The notes beneath the pieces are model-generated. The model made no database searches, was not told the DNA's origin, and saw only the letters and a list, made by a program, of their open reading frames with translations. The position numbers were made by a program, and so were the translations under genes. A stretch of 12,257 nt of DNA from UMGS1251 sp036666555. GTDB taxonomy: Bacteria; Bacillota; Clostridia; Lachnospirales; Lachnospiraceae. The stretch lies in NCBI GenBank assembly GCA_036666555.1, contig JAVWVS010000043.1, forward strand, positions 1 through 12,257. Direction: 5' to 3'. Shown piece after piece: positions 1 through 5,281 of the stretch; the first letter of the stretch is position 1; each line of letters begins with the position of its first letter.

Positions 1-2
1 CA

Positions 3-104
3 GTAACCACAAGAGGTTGCTGGATTATTTTGGCGTATTCATTTCAAAACTCAGGCGAATGGACATATGAAAATGATACTGGTACAGAATTATTTTTTTA
101 TTAG
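3..104 (+). CDS. Possible 3' end of an unidentified gene
   Basis: One frame is open from the window edge to a TAG at 102-104 and encodes 33 residues rich in aromatic and polar amino acids (Trp, Tyr, Phe, Asn, Thr, Gly). The other two plus-strand frames contain early stops. No domain can be recognised from so short a tail, and an open frame of this length can occur by chance. There is no clear hairpin terminator between it and mecA. The call rests only on frame openness and a protein-like composition, so confidence is low. Confidence 0.25.
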   Translation, partial: VTTRGCWIILAYSFQNSGEWTYENDTGTELFFY

Positions 105-212
105 AATAGTCATCCCTCCTTGTTTAAAAACACAGCTACCGGGAACACTATCTTCTTGTACGAGTCATTATATAAAATATCTATTAAGATTACAAGTATT
201 TTTTGAAATTTC

Positions 213-241
213 TTTACATATTTTTTGTTTTTGTTTATACT
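213..241 (+). promoter_or_regulatory. Sigma-A promoter of mecA
   Basis: TTTACA (213-218) and TATACT (236-241) are separated by exactly 17 bp, which gives a start about 35 bp before the mecA ATG. The stretch 105-284 is otherwise A/T-rich, and I see no other structure in it. Confidence 0.7.
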
Positions 242-284
242 AGTAAAAAGCAAGTATATATGTTTACGTTAGGAAGTGATGATT

Positions 285-1013
285 ATGAAGATTGAGAAAC
301 TAAATGACAATCAGATTCGCTGCACACTGACACGTGCAGATTTAGCCGACCGCGAGTTGAAACTAAGTGAGTTAGCTTACGGAACCGAGAAAGCAAAATC
401 ACTTTTCCGCGACATGATGCAACAAGCATCTTTTGAATTTGGTTTTGAAGCCGAGGATATGCCTCTTATGATAGAAGCAATTCCTGCTTCATCTGATTCG
501 ATTGTACTCATTATCACCAAAGTGGATGATCCTGAAGAACTTGATACCAGATTCTCCAAGTTTTCCCCCTCTGCAGGAGGTGACTTCGGTGACAAACAAA
601 TAGATGTTCTTGATAAATTAGAAGGTGCAGAAGAATTTCTGGATTTACTCAAAAAAGTGAAAAAAGCAGTTTCCGAACCACCGGAAGCTGAAAAAGATGT
701 TTCTGCCCCTGTAAAGAAACCGGGGATACGTCTTTTTTCCTTCCAGACAATGGACAGCGCAATACATGCCGCCCAGTTACTTTGTACTATGTATTTCGGT
801 TCTAATACTCTATACAGAGATGATGCTCACGGTCTATACTTTTTGGCATTGATGCAGTCTGATCACTCTATTGGTGAATTTAATAAGATTTGTAATATGC
901 TGTCTGAGTATGGTTCCTCAGAGAAAGCCTCCAATGCTTCTTATGCTTATTTGGAAGAGCATTGCAAGGTGATTGTGTCAGGAAATGCCATGCAACAATT
1001 GGCAAAAATATAA
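285..1013 (+). CDS. mecA: Adaptor protein MecA
   Basis: This 242-residue protein matches the MecA family in length and layout. It has a conserved N-terminal substrate-binding part (about 1-95, opening MKIEKLNDNQIRCTLTRADL), an acidic and Lys/Pro-rich linker (about 96-145), and a C-terminal domain (about 146-242) of the kind that docks onto ClpC. Known role: MecA delivers substrates to the ClpCP protease in the cytoplasm and promotes ClpC hexamer assembly. In Bacillus it controls competence and other regulators; the targets here are unknown. I chose the ATG at 285 because AGGAAG (271-276) lies 8 nt upstream; the GTG at 276 overlaps that ribosome site. It is a single-gene unit with its own promoter and a hairpin terminator shared with the convergent neighbour. 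The family assignment is secure; the substrates are inference. Confidence 0.93.
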   Translation: MKIEKLNDNQIRCTLTRADLADRELKLSELAYGTEKAKSLFRDMMQQASFEFGFEAEDMPLMIEAIPASSDSIVLIITKVDDPEELDTRFSKFSPSAGGDFGDKQIDVLDKLEGAEEFLDLLKKVKKAVSEPPEAEKDVSAPVKKPGIRLFSFQTMDSAIHAAQLLCTMYFGSNTLYRDDAHGLYFLALMQSDHSIGEFNKICNMLSEYGSSEKASNASYAYLEEHCKVIVSGNAMQQLAKI

Positions 1014-1021
1014 GCATGAAA

Positions 1022-1055
1022 AAATCCCTCGGTTATTTTGAACCGGGGGATTTTT
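1022..1055. terminator. Bidirectional terminator between mecA and the DUF1858 gene
   Basis: A 13-bp stem (AAATCCCTCGGTT at 1022-1034 with AACCGGGGGATTT at 1041-1053, one G-T wobble) closes a 6-nt loop. It is flanked by A's on the left and T's on the right, so it can stop transcription from both convergent genes. Confidence 0.85.
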
Positions 1056-1066
1056 ATCTCTATTTC

Positions 1067-1276
1067 TTATTCGTTTGCACTTAAAAATGCATTAATCTTC
1101 GCTACAATTAAATCTGGATCCATGCCATGAACCATTGCTGCTTCTTCTACGGACTCTCCTTGTGCTGATGGGCATCCCAGACAGTGCATACCAATCTCCA
1201 TAAAAATTGGTGCAACTCCCGGATTCATCTCTAACAATTCTCCGATTGTAACTTCCTTTGAAATTTGTGCTGCCAT
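1067..1276 (-). CDS. DUF1858 redox-disulfide domain protein
   Basis: A 69-residue protein that is a single DUF1858 domain. This is the family described as the hybrid-cluster-protein-associated redox disulfide domain. The diagnostic feature is the HCLGCPSA motif with Cys32 and Cys35, after an N-terminal segment of the usual form (T-I-G-E-L-L-E-x-N-P). The family is common in anaerobes, sometimes fused to or beside hybrid cluster proteins. Its biochemical role is unsettled; a thiol redox or metal-binding function is inferred from the CxxC pair. AAGGAGGA (1283-1290 on the minus strand) sits 6 nt before the ATG, which fixes the start. It is transcribed alone from its own strong promoter. No hybrid cluster protein gene lies next to it in this window. 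Confidence 0.88.
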   Translation of the reverse strand: MAAQISKEVTIGELLEMNPGVAPIFMEIGMHCLGCPSAQGESVEEAAMVHGMDPDLIVAKINAFLSANE

Positions 1277-1336
1277 TGTGTTTCCTCCTTTTATTCATAC
1301 GGTTTCATAATATTCATTAAGACCTCTGCGTTATCC

Positions 1337-1365
1337 ATTATAATCCCATTTCCATAAATTATCAA
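1337..1365 (-). promoter_or_regulatory. Sigma-A promoter of the DUF1858 gene
   Basis: On the minus strand TTGATA (1360-1365) and a perfect TATAAT (1337-1342) are separated by 17 bp. Transcription would start about 50 nt before the ATG. Confidence 0.75.
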
Positions 1366-1439
1366 CCAGTTCACAGAGAAATATTTTCTCACACCACCGC
1401 ATAAGATAGAGAAAACCATATTTGAATTGGAGTCTTTCT

Positions 1440-1922
1440 ATGAAAAAAAGCTGTACCTGGCAAAAAATTCAATCTGCATTAGGTGACTTACACTTGACCG
1501 ATAAGTGTCTGTTGATTTTCATGGCACTTCTTATGTTACAATCTGCGTATAGTCTGTTTTTTCCCGCCGTTTCCACCACAACCATTGATACCCTGGACGT
1601 AGTCATACGTACCACCGCAGCTGCTATCTTTGGATATTTTATAAGTGCCAACTTCCACCTAAATAAGGATACCGATTCTTCCGCCTCATTAACTGGCCAG
1701 TCTCTAGATCCGGATTGTCTCCTGCCACCACCCTTACACCGTAACGCCCTTCAGATTCTTGTAGTATCCTCTATTGGCATTTTTGCACTTTTTATTTTAA
1801 TTATTTTTCATGATGTCAATAGGATTAGTAACTCTTCTATTGGAACTCTGGCACAACTAAGAGATTTTGTTTCCGGCAGTGTTGGCTTTCTTATTGGTCA
1901 TCCTACAAGCCCTAAAAAATGA
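1440..1922 (+). CDS. Small membrane protein of unknown function
   Basis: I do not recognise a named family. The 160-residue protein has three clear hydrophobic segments (about 23-42, 54-72 and 104-123) and a weaker fourth (about 141-154). A polar Ser/Asp/Pro-rich stretch (about 75-100) lies between the second and third. The C-terminus is basic (SPKK). GGAG (1429-1432) is 7 nt before the ATG at 1440; an in-frame TTG at 1422 lies upstream of that ribosome site and is rejected. It is divergent from the DUF1858 gene, and I see no convincing promoter in the space between them. It ends at the edge of the DnaA/Spo0A-box region and has no obvious terminator of its own. It may be a lineage-specific protein of Lachnospiraceae, which is inference. 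Confidence 0.7.
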   Translation: MKKSCTWQKIQSALGDLHLTDKCLLIFMALLMLQSAYSLFFPAVSTTTIDTLDVVIRTTAAAIFGYFISANFHLNKDTDSSASLTGQSLDPDCLLPPPLHRNALQILVVSSIGIFALFILIIFHDVNRISNSSIGTLAQLRDFVSGSVGFLIGHPTSPKK

Positions 1923-2267
1923 TGTCTATTTTATGTCGAATGAAAGAATTATTTCAATTGTGTAGACAGTTTTCGACATATTTTGACATCTTCATTGTCA
2001 ATATGTTTTTCCTTTTTTTTTTACAAAAACATCTTTTTATCATAACTCTACAAAACGTTCGTTCTTTTCTGTTGACTAGTATTCCCCCTGTTTTAATGCT
2101 TTTTCTGTTGACAATGTGGATAACTTGGTGTATAAGTCGATTTTTACACATTCTTTTCTTTTTTTTCTGTGGATAACTATTCTAATTGCTTTTTACAATA
2201 TTCCACTTCTTTTTACATTTTTGTGCACTTTGTACATTTGCATTTTTTTGTATATTTTCTCCAGCAA
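1923..2267. other. Non-coding T-rich region with DnaA boxes, origin-like
   Basis: This gap lies between two convergent genes, so it needs no promoter. The plus strand is extremely T-rich, with T runs of 10 (2013-2022), 8 (2159-2166) and 7 (2243-2249). It contains two perfect DnaA boxes in the same orientation, TGTGGATAA at 2115-2123 and 2168-2176. Between them lie TTTTACACA (2142-2150), which fits the relaxed TTWTNCACA consensus, and GGTGTATAA (2127-2135), one base off. TTTTCTGTTGAC is repeated directly at 2066-2077 and 2102-2113. Two Spo0A boxes lie on its left side. DnaA boxes next to A/T-rich DNA with 0A boxes is the makeup of Bacillus oriC, but dnaA, dnaN and rpmH are absent here. A DnaA-titration or secondary regulatory cluster is the more cautious reading. 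Confidence 0.5.
1932..1980. promoter_or_regulatory. Pair of inverted Spo0A boxes
   Basis: TATGTCGAA (1932-1940) and TTCGACATA (1972-1980) form a 9-bp inverted repeat. Each arm contains a perfect 0A box (TGTCGAA), the recognition element of the sporulation regulator Spo0A. I saw no other copy of this heptamer on reading the window. A smaller inverted pair, TGAAA/TTTCA (1941-1955), is nested inside. One-mismatch relatives follow: TTGACA at 1983-1988 facing TTGTCAA at 1995-2001. Binding by Spo0A is inferred from the consensus only. Confidence 0.5.
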
Positions 2268-2295
2268 AAAATCTCAAGACACCTCTTGAGATTTT
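2268..2295 (-). terminator. Terminator of the NlpC/P60 gene
   Basis: A perfect 12-bp stem (AAAATCTCAAGA at 2268-2279 with TCTTGAGATTTT at 2284-2295) closes a 4-nt loop. On the minus strand it is followed by a T-tract. It lies 19 bp past the stop codon of the hydrolase gene and could also act weakly on the plus strand. Confidence 0.88.
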
Positions 2296-2313
2296 CTGTT
2301 AGTTCTACTTATT

Positions 2314-3252
2314 TTAGATCATTCTTCTGACCGTAATGATATTTGTGAAGGTTGCATTGGTAATTCCAATTCCATGTGCCTCATCGATTGCATTGACAAT
2401 CTGATTGTTTCCTATATACATTCCCACATGCCCTTCATAGCAAATGACATCTCCCGGCTGAGCCGCTTCATAGGCAACTTCCACCCCTGCATTTCTCATT
2501 TCCCCGGAAGTACGTGGCATCTCAACACCAAAATTTGCATACACGGACTGAATGAATCCAGAACAGTCTGCTCCGCCGGTCAAACTGGTTCCGCCCCACA
2601 CATAGGGATTCCCAATAAATTGGCTTGCATAGTCTACAATGGCTTGGCCGCCTCCGGTGGTATTTTCCGGTACATTTGCCGGAGCGCTTACACTCACCGC
2701 TTCCGCTTCCTGGGCTGCTTTTTGTGCTGCTTCAGATTCTAGTCTTACCTGCTCTTCTTCTTTCGACTCTGCATAGGAGAACTGATTTTCCTCCGGTTGT
2801 CCGGGTGTTTGCGCAATCAGCGCTTTTGCCTTTTCTTCCGCCAGGGCACCGGTTATAATATACTCTGTTTTTACATATCCAAATGCTGAACCCGATTCTA
2901 TTTTTGTCCATTCTCCTACCGGTCCAACAATCTTAGCCGCATCATCCCTTTTTAGTTTTCCGGTCCACTCTCCTTCTTTCGATGGTATATTTCGAATAAA
3001 CAAGTAACTGGTTTCCTCCACATTTGCAAATGCCAAGTTCGAATATTCCCTTTTTTCGGAAGGTACCAGATATTTTTCAATTTCTTCTGTAGTGTTGGTT
3101 TGATAATCTTTGAGTACCGATTCAATTCCCGCTCCCGGAAGCTCTGTAGTCCCTACCGGTATTTCCGCTGCCAATACTCTGGCACTCGGAATCAGCAGTG
3201 CTCCTGTGATGCTCATAAGTGCCAATCCTTTTTTTACTTGATTTGGATGCAT
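2314..3252 (-). CDS. Secreted SH3 and NlpC/P60 peptidoglycan hydrolase
   Basis: A 312-residue exported cell-wall enzyme. In order it has: a signal peptide (about 1-29, two Lys then a hydrophobic stretch ending VLAA); a bacterial SH3-like region (about 78-133); a Glu/Ala-rich, probably helical linker (about 138-188); and a C-terminal NlpC/P60 domain (about 202-312). The catalytic Cys is Cys230 in GGADCSGF and the general base is His275 in EGHVGMYI. The third polar position, often His in this family, appears to be Asn287 in IVNA. Family members cut peptide stems of peptidoglycan, often D-Glu-diamino acid bonds; the exact bond here is unknown. AAGGAGG (3260-3266) precedes the ATG. It has its own perfect promoter, with WalR-like sites around it, which suits a cell-wall homeostasis gene. 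Confidence 0.9.
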   Translation of the reverse strand: MHPNQVKKGLALMSITGALLIPSARVLAAEIPVGTTELPGAGIESVLKDYQTNTTEEIEKYLVPSEKREYSNLAFANVEETSYLFIRNIPSKEGEWTGKLKRDDAAKIVGPVGEWTKIESGSAFGYVKTEYIITGALAEEKAKALIAQTPGQPEENQFSYAESKEEEQVRLESEAAQKAAQEAEAVSVSAPANVPENTTGGGQAIVDYASQFIGNPYVWGGTSLTGGADCSGFIQSVYANFGVEMPRTSGEMRNAGVEVAYEAAQPGDVICYEGHVGMYIGNNQIVNAIDEAHGIGITNATFTNIITVRRMI

Positions 3253-3286
3253 AAATCTCCCTCCTTTATGCCTTGATTTTATAATT

Positions 3287-3303
3287 GTTACATATTTGTT
3301 ACA
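3287..3303 (-). promoter_or_regulatory. WalR-like site in the hydrolase leader
   Basis: On the minus strand TGTAAC-N5-TGTAAC (3298-3303 and 3287-3292) matches the WalR (YycF) consensus TGTWAH-N5-TGTWAH exactly. It lies about 8-24 nt downstream of the predicted hydrolase transcription start, a position more compatible with repression than activation. WalRK controls cell-wall hydrolase genes in Firmicutes. Binding here is inferred. Confidence 0.45.
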
Positions 3304-3317
3304 TTTATTACGTTTTT

Positions 3318-3346
3318 ATTATATCAGTCTCTTTTCCAGTTGTCAA
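3318..3346 (-). promoter_or_regulatory. Perfect-consensus sigma-A promoter of the hydrolase gene
   Basis: On the minus strand TTGACA (3341-3346) and TATAAT (3318-3323) are both exact and 17 bp apart. The predicted start is about 60 nt before the ATG at 3252. Confidence 0.88.
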
Positions 3347-3420
3347 CGCCATTTATGCTTGTTTTGAACGTCATATTCTTCCATTTTTCATTTGTTTTTC
3401 ACTTTGTTTTGTCTTTATTT

Positions 3421-3456
3421 GTTACAAATTGTTACATTTTGTTATTATTAGTTATT
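3421..3456. repeat. Four GTTAC/GTTAT repeats at 10-bp period
   Basis: GTTACA, GTTACA, GTTATT and GTTATT begin at 3421, 3431, 3441 and 3451, one helical turn apart. The array lies in the 319-bp divergent region between the hydrolase gene and perR. It ends about 40 bp upstream of the perR -35 and starts about 75 bp upstream of the hydrolase -35. It resembles WalR half-sites but with N4 rather than N5 spacing. Confidence 0.55.
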
Positions 3457-3496
3457 AACACTTCTAGTGAATTTATACATTTATACTGAACATCCC

Positions 3497-3525
3497 TTGA
3501 CAGTTGTTCTTTTTTATCCTATACT
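3497..3525 (+). promoter_or_regulatory. Sigma-A promoter of perR
   Basis: TTGACA (3497-3502) and TATACT (3520-3525) are 17 bp apart. The predicted start is at about 3532, inside the operator-like sequence that follows. Confidence 0.82.
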
Positions 3526-3528
3526 AGA

Positions 3529-3547
3529 TTTAGTAACTATTATTATT
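3529..3547 (+). promoter_or_regulatory. Operator-like site at the perR start, probable PerR box
   Basis: TTTAGTAACTATTATTATT starts 4 bp after the end of the -10 box and covers the predicted transcription start. It shares TTAGTAAC and the following ATTA with the site before the first rubrerythrin gene, which has the same offset. This placement suggests autorepression. It differs from the Bacillus PerR box in detail but has the same A/T-rich dyad character. Confidence 0.5.
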
Positions 3548-3571
3548 ATCTATTTGGAAGGAGGATTCCCA

Positions 3572-3979
3572 TTGGCAGCTTTAAAATATAGTAGACAACG
3601 AGAATCCATCAAAGACTATTTAACCGGCACAAAAGATCATCCCACTGCAGATGTAGTTTACTTAAAAGTAAAGCAAGAGTTTCCAAATATCAGTTTAGGA
3701 ACTGTATACCGGAACTTGAATCTGTTGGCAGATATTGGAGAGGCAACTAAGATTACGACACCAGACGGCGGTGACCGCTTTGATGGAAAGACAGAACCAC
3801 ATTATCATTTCTTTTGCAAAGATTGTGGGAAGGTATTTGATTTGGATATGGACAGTATTGACCAGATTAACGAGATTGCCGGCAAACACTTTGATGGTGT
3901 TATCGATTCACATGTAACTGCTTTTTACGGTCATTGCGGGGACTGTATGAAAAAAACAAAAGATAAAAAAGAGTGTTGA
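3572..3979 (+). CDS. perR: Peroxide-responsive Fur-family repressor PerR
   Basis: A 135-residue Fur-family regulator with an N-terminal winged helix (recognition helix near 41-56, SLGTVYRNLNLLADIG) and a C-terminal metal-binding and dimerisation domain. With a constant offset of 14, every functional residue of Bacillus PerR is present. The regulatory metal ligands are His23, Asp71, His77, His79 and Asp90; the structural zinc ligands are Cys82, Cys85, Cys122 and Cys125. Asp90 (Asp104 in Bacillus) is the residue typical of PerR rather than Fur. PerR senses H2O2 by iron-catalysed oxidation of the two ligand histidines. The start is a TTG at 3572, 7 nt after AAGGAGG (3558-3564). A longer frame from 3467 would include the promoter and is rejected. 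Two rubrerythrin genes follow on the same strand. Confidence 0.92.
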   Translation: MAALKYSRQRESIKDYLTGTKDHPTADVVYLKVKQEFPNISLGTVYRNLNLLADIGEATKITTPDGGDRFDGKTEPHYHFFCKDCGKVFDLDMDSIDQINEIAGKHFDGVIDSHVTAFYGHCGDCMKKTKDKKEC

Positions 3980-4004
3980 CAAGCTAGACATAATATGGTA
4001 AATT
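3976..4004 (+). promoter_or_regulatory. Promoter of the reverse rubrerythrin gene
   Basis: TTGACA (3976-3981), which contains the perR stop codon TGA, and TAAATT (3999-4004) are 17 bp apart. A TGG just before the second hexamer makes an extended -10. The predicted start is at about 4011, inside the dyad at 4008-4026. Confidence 0.65.
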
Positions 4005-4007
4005 AAT

Positions 4008-4026
4008 ATTAGTAACAATTACTGAT
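4008..4026 (+). promoter_or_regulatory. Dyad operator before rubrerythrin, probable PerR box
   Basis: ATTAGTAACAATTACTGAT is a near-perfect dyad: ATTAGTAA and TTACTGAT around CAA, with one mismatch. It begins 4 bp after the -10 box, exactly as the related site does at perR. A second small palindrome, CTTATAATAAG (4042-4052), lies further down the leader and contains the TTATAAT half-site known from the Bacillus PerR box. Confidence 0.55.
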
Positions 4027-4067
4027 ATTAAAAAAATAAAACTTATAATAAGAAAAGGAGATTCATT

Positions 4068-4610
4068 ATGAAAAAATTTGTATGTACCGTATGTGGTTAT
4101 GTTCACGAGGGAGACAGCGCACCAGAACAATGTCCTATCTGTAAAGTATCCTCAGATAAGTTTAAAGAAATGGATGAGAACAGAGAATGGGCTGCAGAGC
4201 ATTTTGTAGGAGTTGCAAAAGGCGCAAGCGAAGAAATTCTTGCCGGCTTAAGAGCTAATTTTGAAGGAGAATGTTCTGAAGTAGGTATGTATCTTGCAAT
4301 GGCAAGAGTTGCTCATAGAGAAGGATATCCTGAAATTGGTCTCTATTGGGAAAAAGCTGCTTACGAAGAAGCAGAACATGCATCCAAATTCGCTGAATTA
4401 TTAGGCGAAGTGTTAACTGACAGTACCAAGAAGAATCTTGAAATGAGAATTGATGCAGAGAATGGTGCAACCGCAGGTAAATTTGACCTTGCAAAGATGG
4501 CAAAAGAAGCTAACTTAGATGCTATTCATGACACGGTTCATGAAATGGCAAGAGACGAAGCTCGCCACGGAAGAGCATTTGAAGGATTATTAAAAAGATA
4601 TTTTGCTTAA
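4068..4610 (+). CDS. Reverse rubrerythrin (NADH peroxidase type)
   Basis: A 180-residue two-domain iron protein with rubrerythrin domains in reversed order. The N-terminal rubredoxin has CxxCGY at Cys6/Cys9 and CPxC at Cys22/Cys25. The ferritin-like diiron domain (about 45-180) carries Glu66/Glu68, the E101xxH104 motif and the E164xxH167 motif. In clostridia such reverse rubrerythrins reduce H2O2 to water with electrons from NADH through a rubredoxin reductase; they are cytoplasmic and strongly peroxide-induced. AAAGGAG (4054-4060) is 7 nt before the ATG. The gene directly follows perR and its promoter overlaps the perR stop, with an operator-like dyad at the start site. PerR repression is therefore the likely control. 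Length and motifs are complete. Confidence 0.93.
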   Translation: MKKFVCTVCGYVHEGDSAPEQCPICKVSSDKFKEMDENREWAAEHFVGVAKGASEEILAGLRANFEGECSEVGMYLAMARVAHREGYPEIGLYWEKAAYEEAEHASKFAELLGEVLTDSTKKNLEMRIDAENGATAGKFDLAKMAKEANLDAIHDTVHEMARDEARHGRAFEGLLKRYFA

Positions 4611-4620
4611 GATTATCTAG

Positions 4621-4649
4621 TTGTCCTTTCTATAAAAAAAGGGTACAAT
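4621..4649 (+). promoter_or_regulatory. Promoter of the classical rubrerythrin gene
   Basis: TTGTCC (4621-4626) and TACAAT (4644-4649) are 17 bp apart. No clear terminator separates this gene from the preceding one, so readthrough is possible. The dyad seen at the two upstream promoters is not clearly present; only a short TATAG at 4653-4657 sits at the matching offset. Confidence 0.55.
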
Positions 4650-4687
4650 ATATATAGATTACACATAATAAAAAGGAGGATTTTGGT

Positions 4688-5224
4688 ATGTCCAAATACG
4701 CAGGAACAAAAACAGAAAAGAATCTTATGGATGCATTTGCAGGGGAGTCTCAGGCTCGCAATAAATATACCTACTATGCTTCCGCAGCAAGAAAAGCCGG
4801 ATTCGTACAGATGTCTAATATTTTCTTAGAGACAGCGGATCAAGAAAAAGAACATGCAAAATTATGGTTTAAAGAATTCCACGGAATCGGTGATGTTGCA
4901 GCGAATTTAGAAGATGCAGCTGCAGGCGAGAACTATGAATGGTCAGACATGTACAAAAGAATGTCTGAAGAAGCAAAAGAAGAAGGATTCTTAGAACTTT
5001 CAGAGAAATTTGCTAACGTTGCTAAGGTAGAAGCTTCTCACGAAGCCCGTTACAATCAACTGTTAGAGAATTTTAAAACTGGCAAAACATTCAAAGGGGA
5101 TGCTCCTCTTGGATGGAAATGTGGCAACTGCGGATTTATCTATGTAGGTGAAGAAGCTCCTGTCGTATGTCCAGCATGTGCACATCCACAAGCTTATTTT
5201 GAAAGAAAAGCTATTAATTATTAA
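4688..5224 (+). CDS. rbr: Classical rubrerythrin
   Basis: A 178-residue rubrerythrin in the usual order. The N-terminal four-helix diiron domain has Glu20, Glu53 and His56 in the E-K-E-H motif, the Glu94-Glu99 helix, and Glu115 with His118. The C-terminal rubredoxin domain has Cys145/Cys148 and Cys161/Cys164. Rubrerythrin is a cytoplasmic peroxidase that protects anaerobes from H2O2, taking electrons from reduced rubredoxin or a reductase. AAGGAGG (4673-4679) precedes the ATG at 4688. It lies 77 bp after the reverse rubrerythrin and forms one functional block with it and perR. Nothing is missing compared with the family. Whether it is PerR-controlled is less clear than for its neighbour. Confidence 0.94.
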   Translation: MSKYAGTKTEKNLMDAFAGESQARNKYTYYASAARKAGFVQMSNIFLETADQEKEHAKLWFKEFHGIGDVAANLEDAAAGENYEWSDMYKRMSEEAKEEGFLELSEKFANVAKVEASHEARYNQLLENFKTGKTFKGDAPLGWKCGNCGFIYVGEEAPVVCPACAHPQAYFERKAINY

Positions 5225-5236
5225 TAAGAAGCACTT

Positions 5237-5279
5237 AAAAAGTAGCTATCTGCTGAGAAATCAGTGGATAGCTACTTTT
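5237..5279. terminator. Bidirectional terminator between rubrerythrin and ECF gene
   Basis: A long stem pairs AAAAGTAGCTATC (5238-5250) with GATAGCTACTTTT (5267-5279). It continues through two wobble pairs into CTGA-GAAA-TCAG, which gives a GNRA-type tetraloop. Tracts of A and T on both sides serve both convergent genes. Confidence 0.9.
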
Positions 5280-5281
5280 GA

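Noticed and set aside
92..125. AAGGAGGG followed by ATG on the minus strand near 110-120 as a small gene start
   Set aside because: The spacing is about 1 nt and the frame stops after seven codons.
1919..2176. 85-codon open frame overlapping the end of the 1440-1922 gene by ATGA
   Set aside because: The product is an artefact-like Phe/Leu-rich string caused by T-runs, there is no separate ribosome site, and its stop codon lies inside a perfect DnaA box. The stretch reads better as non-coding.
1923..2267. Calling this region the chromosomal origin outright
   Set aside because: dnaA, dnaN, recF and rpmH, which flank oriC in nearly all Firmicutes, are absent, and skew cannot be judged from 12 kb. 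It is kept as an origin-like or titration cluster.
3467..3571. 35-codon N-terminal extension of PerR
   Set aside because: It would place the promoter (3497-3525), the operator-like site and the ribosome site inside the coding region. Residue offsets to Bacillus PerR and AAGGAGG 7 nt before the TTG support the start at 3572.
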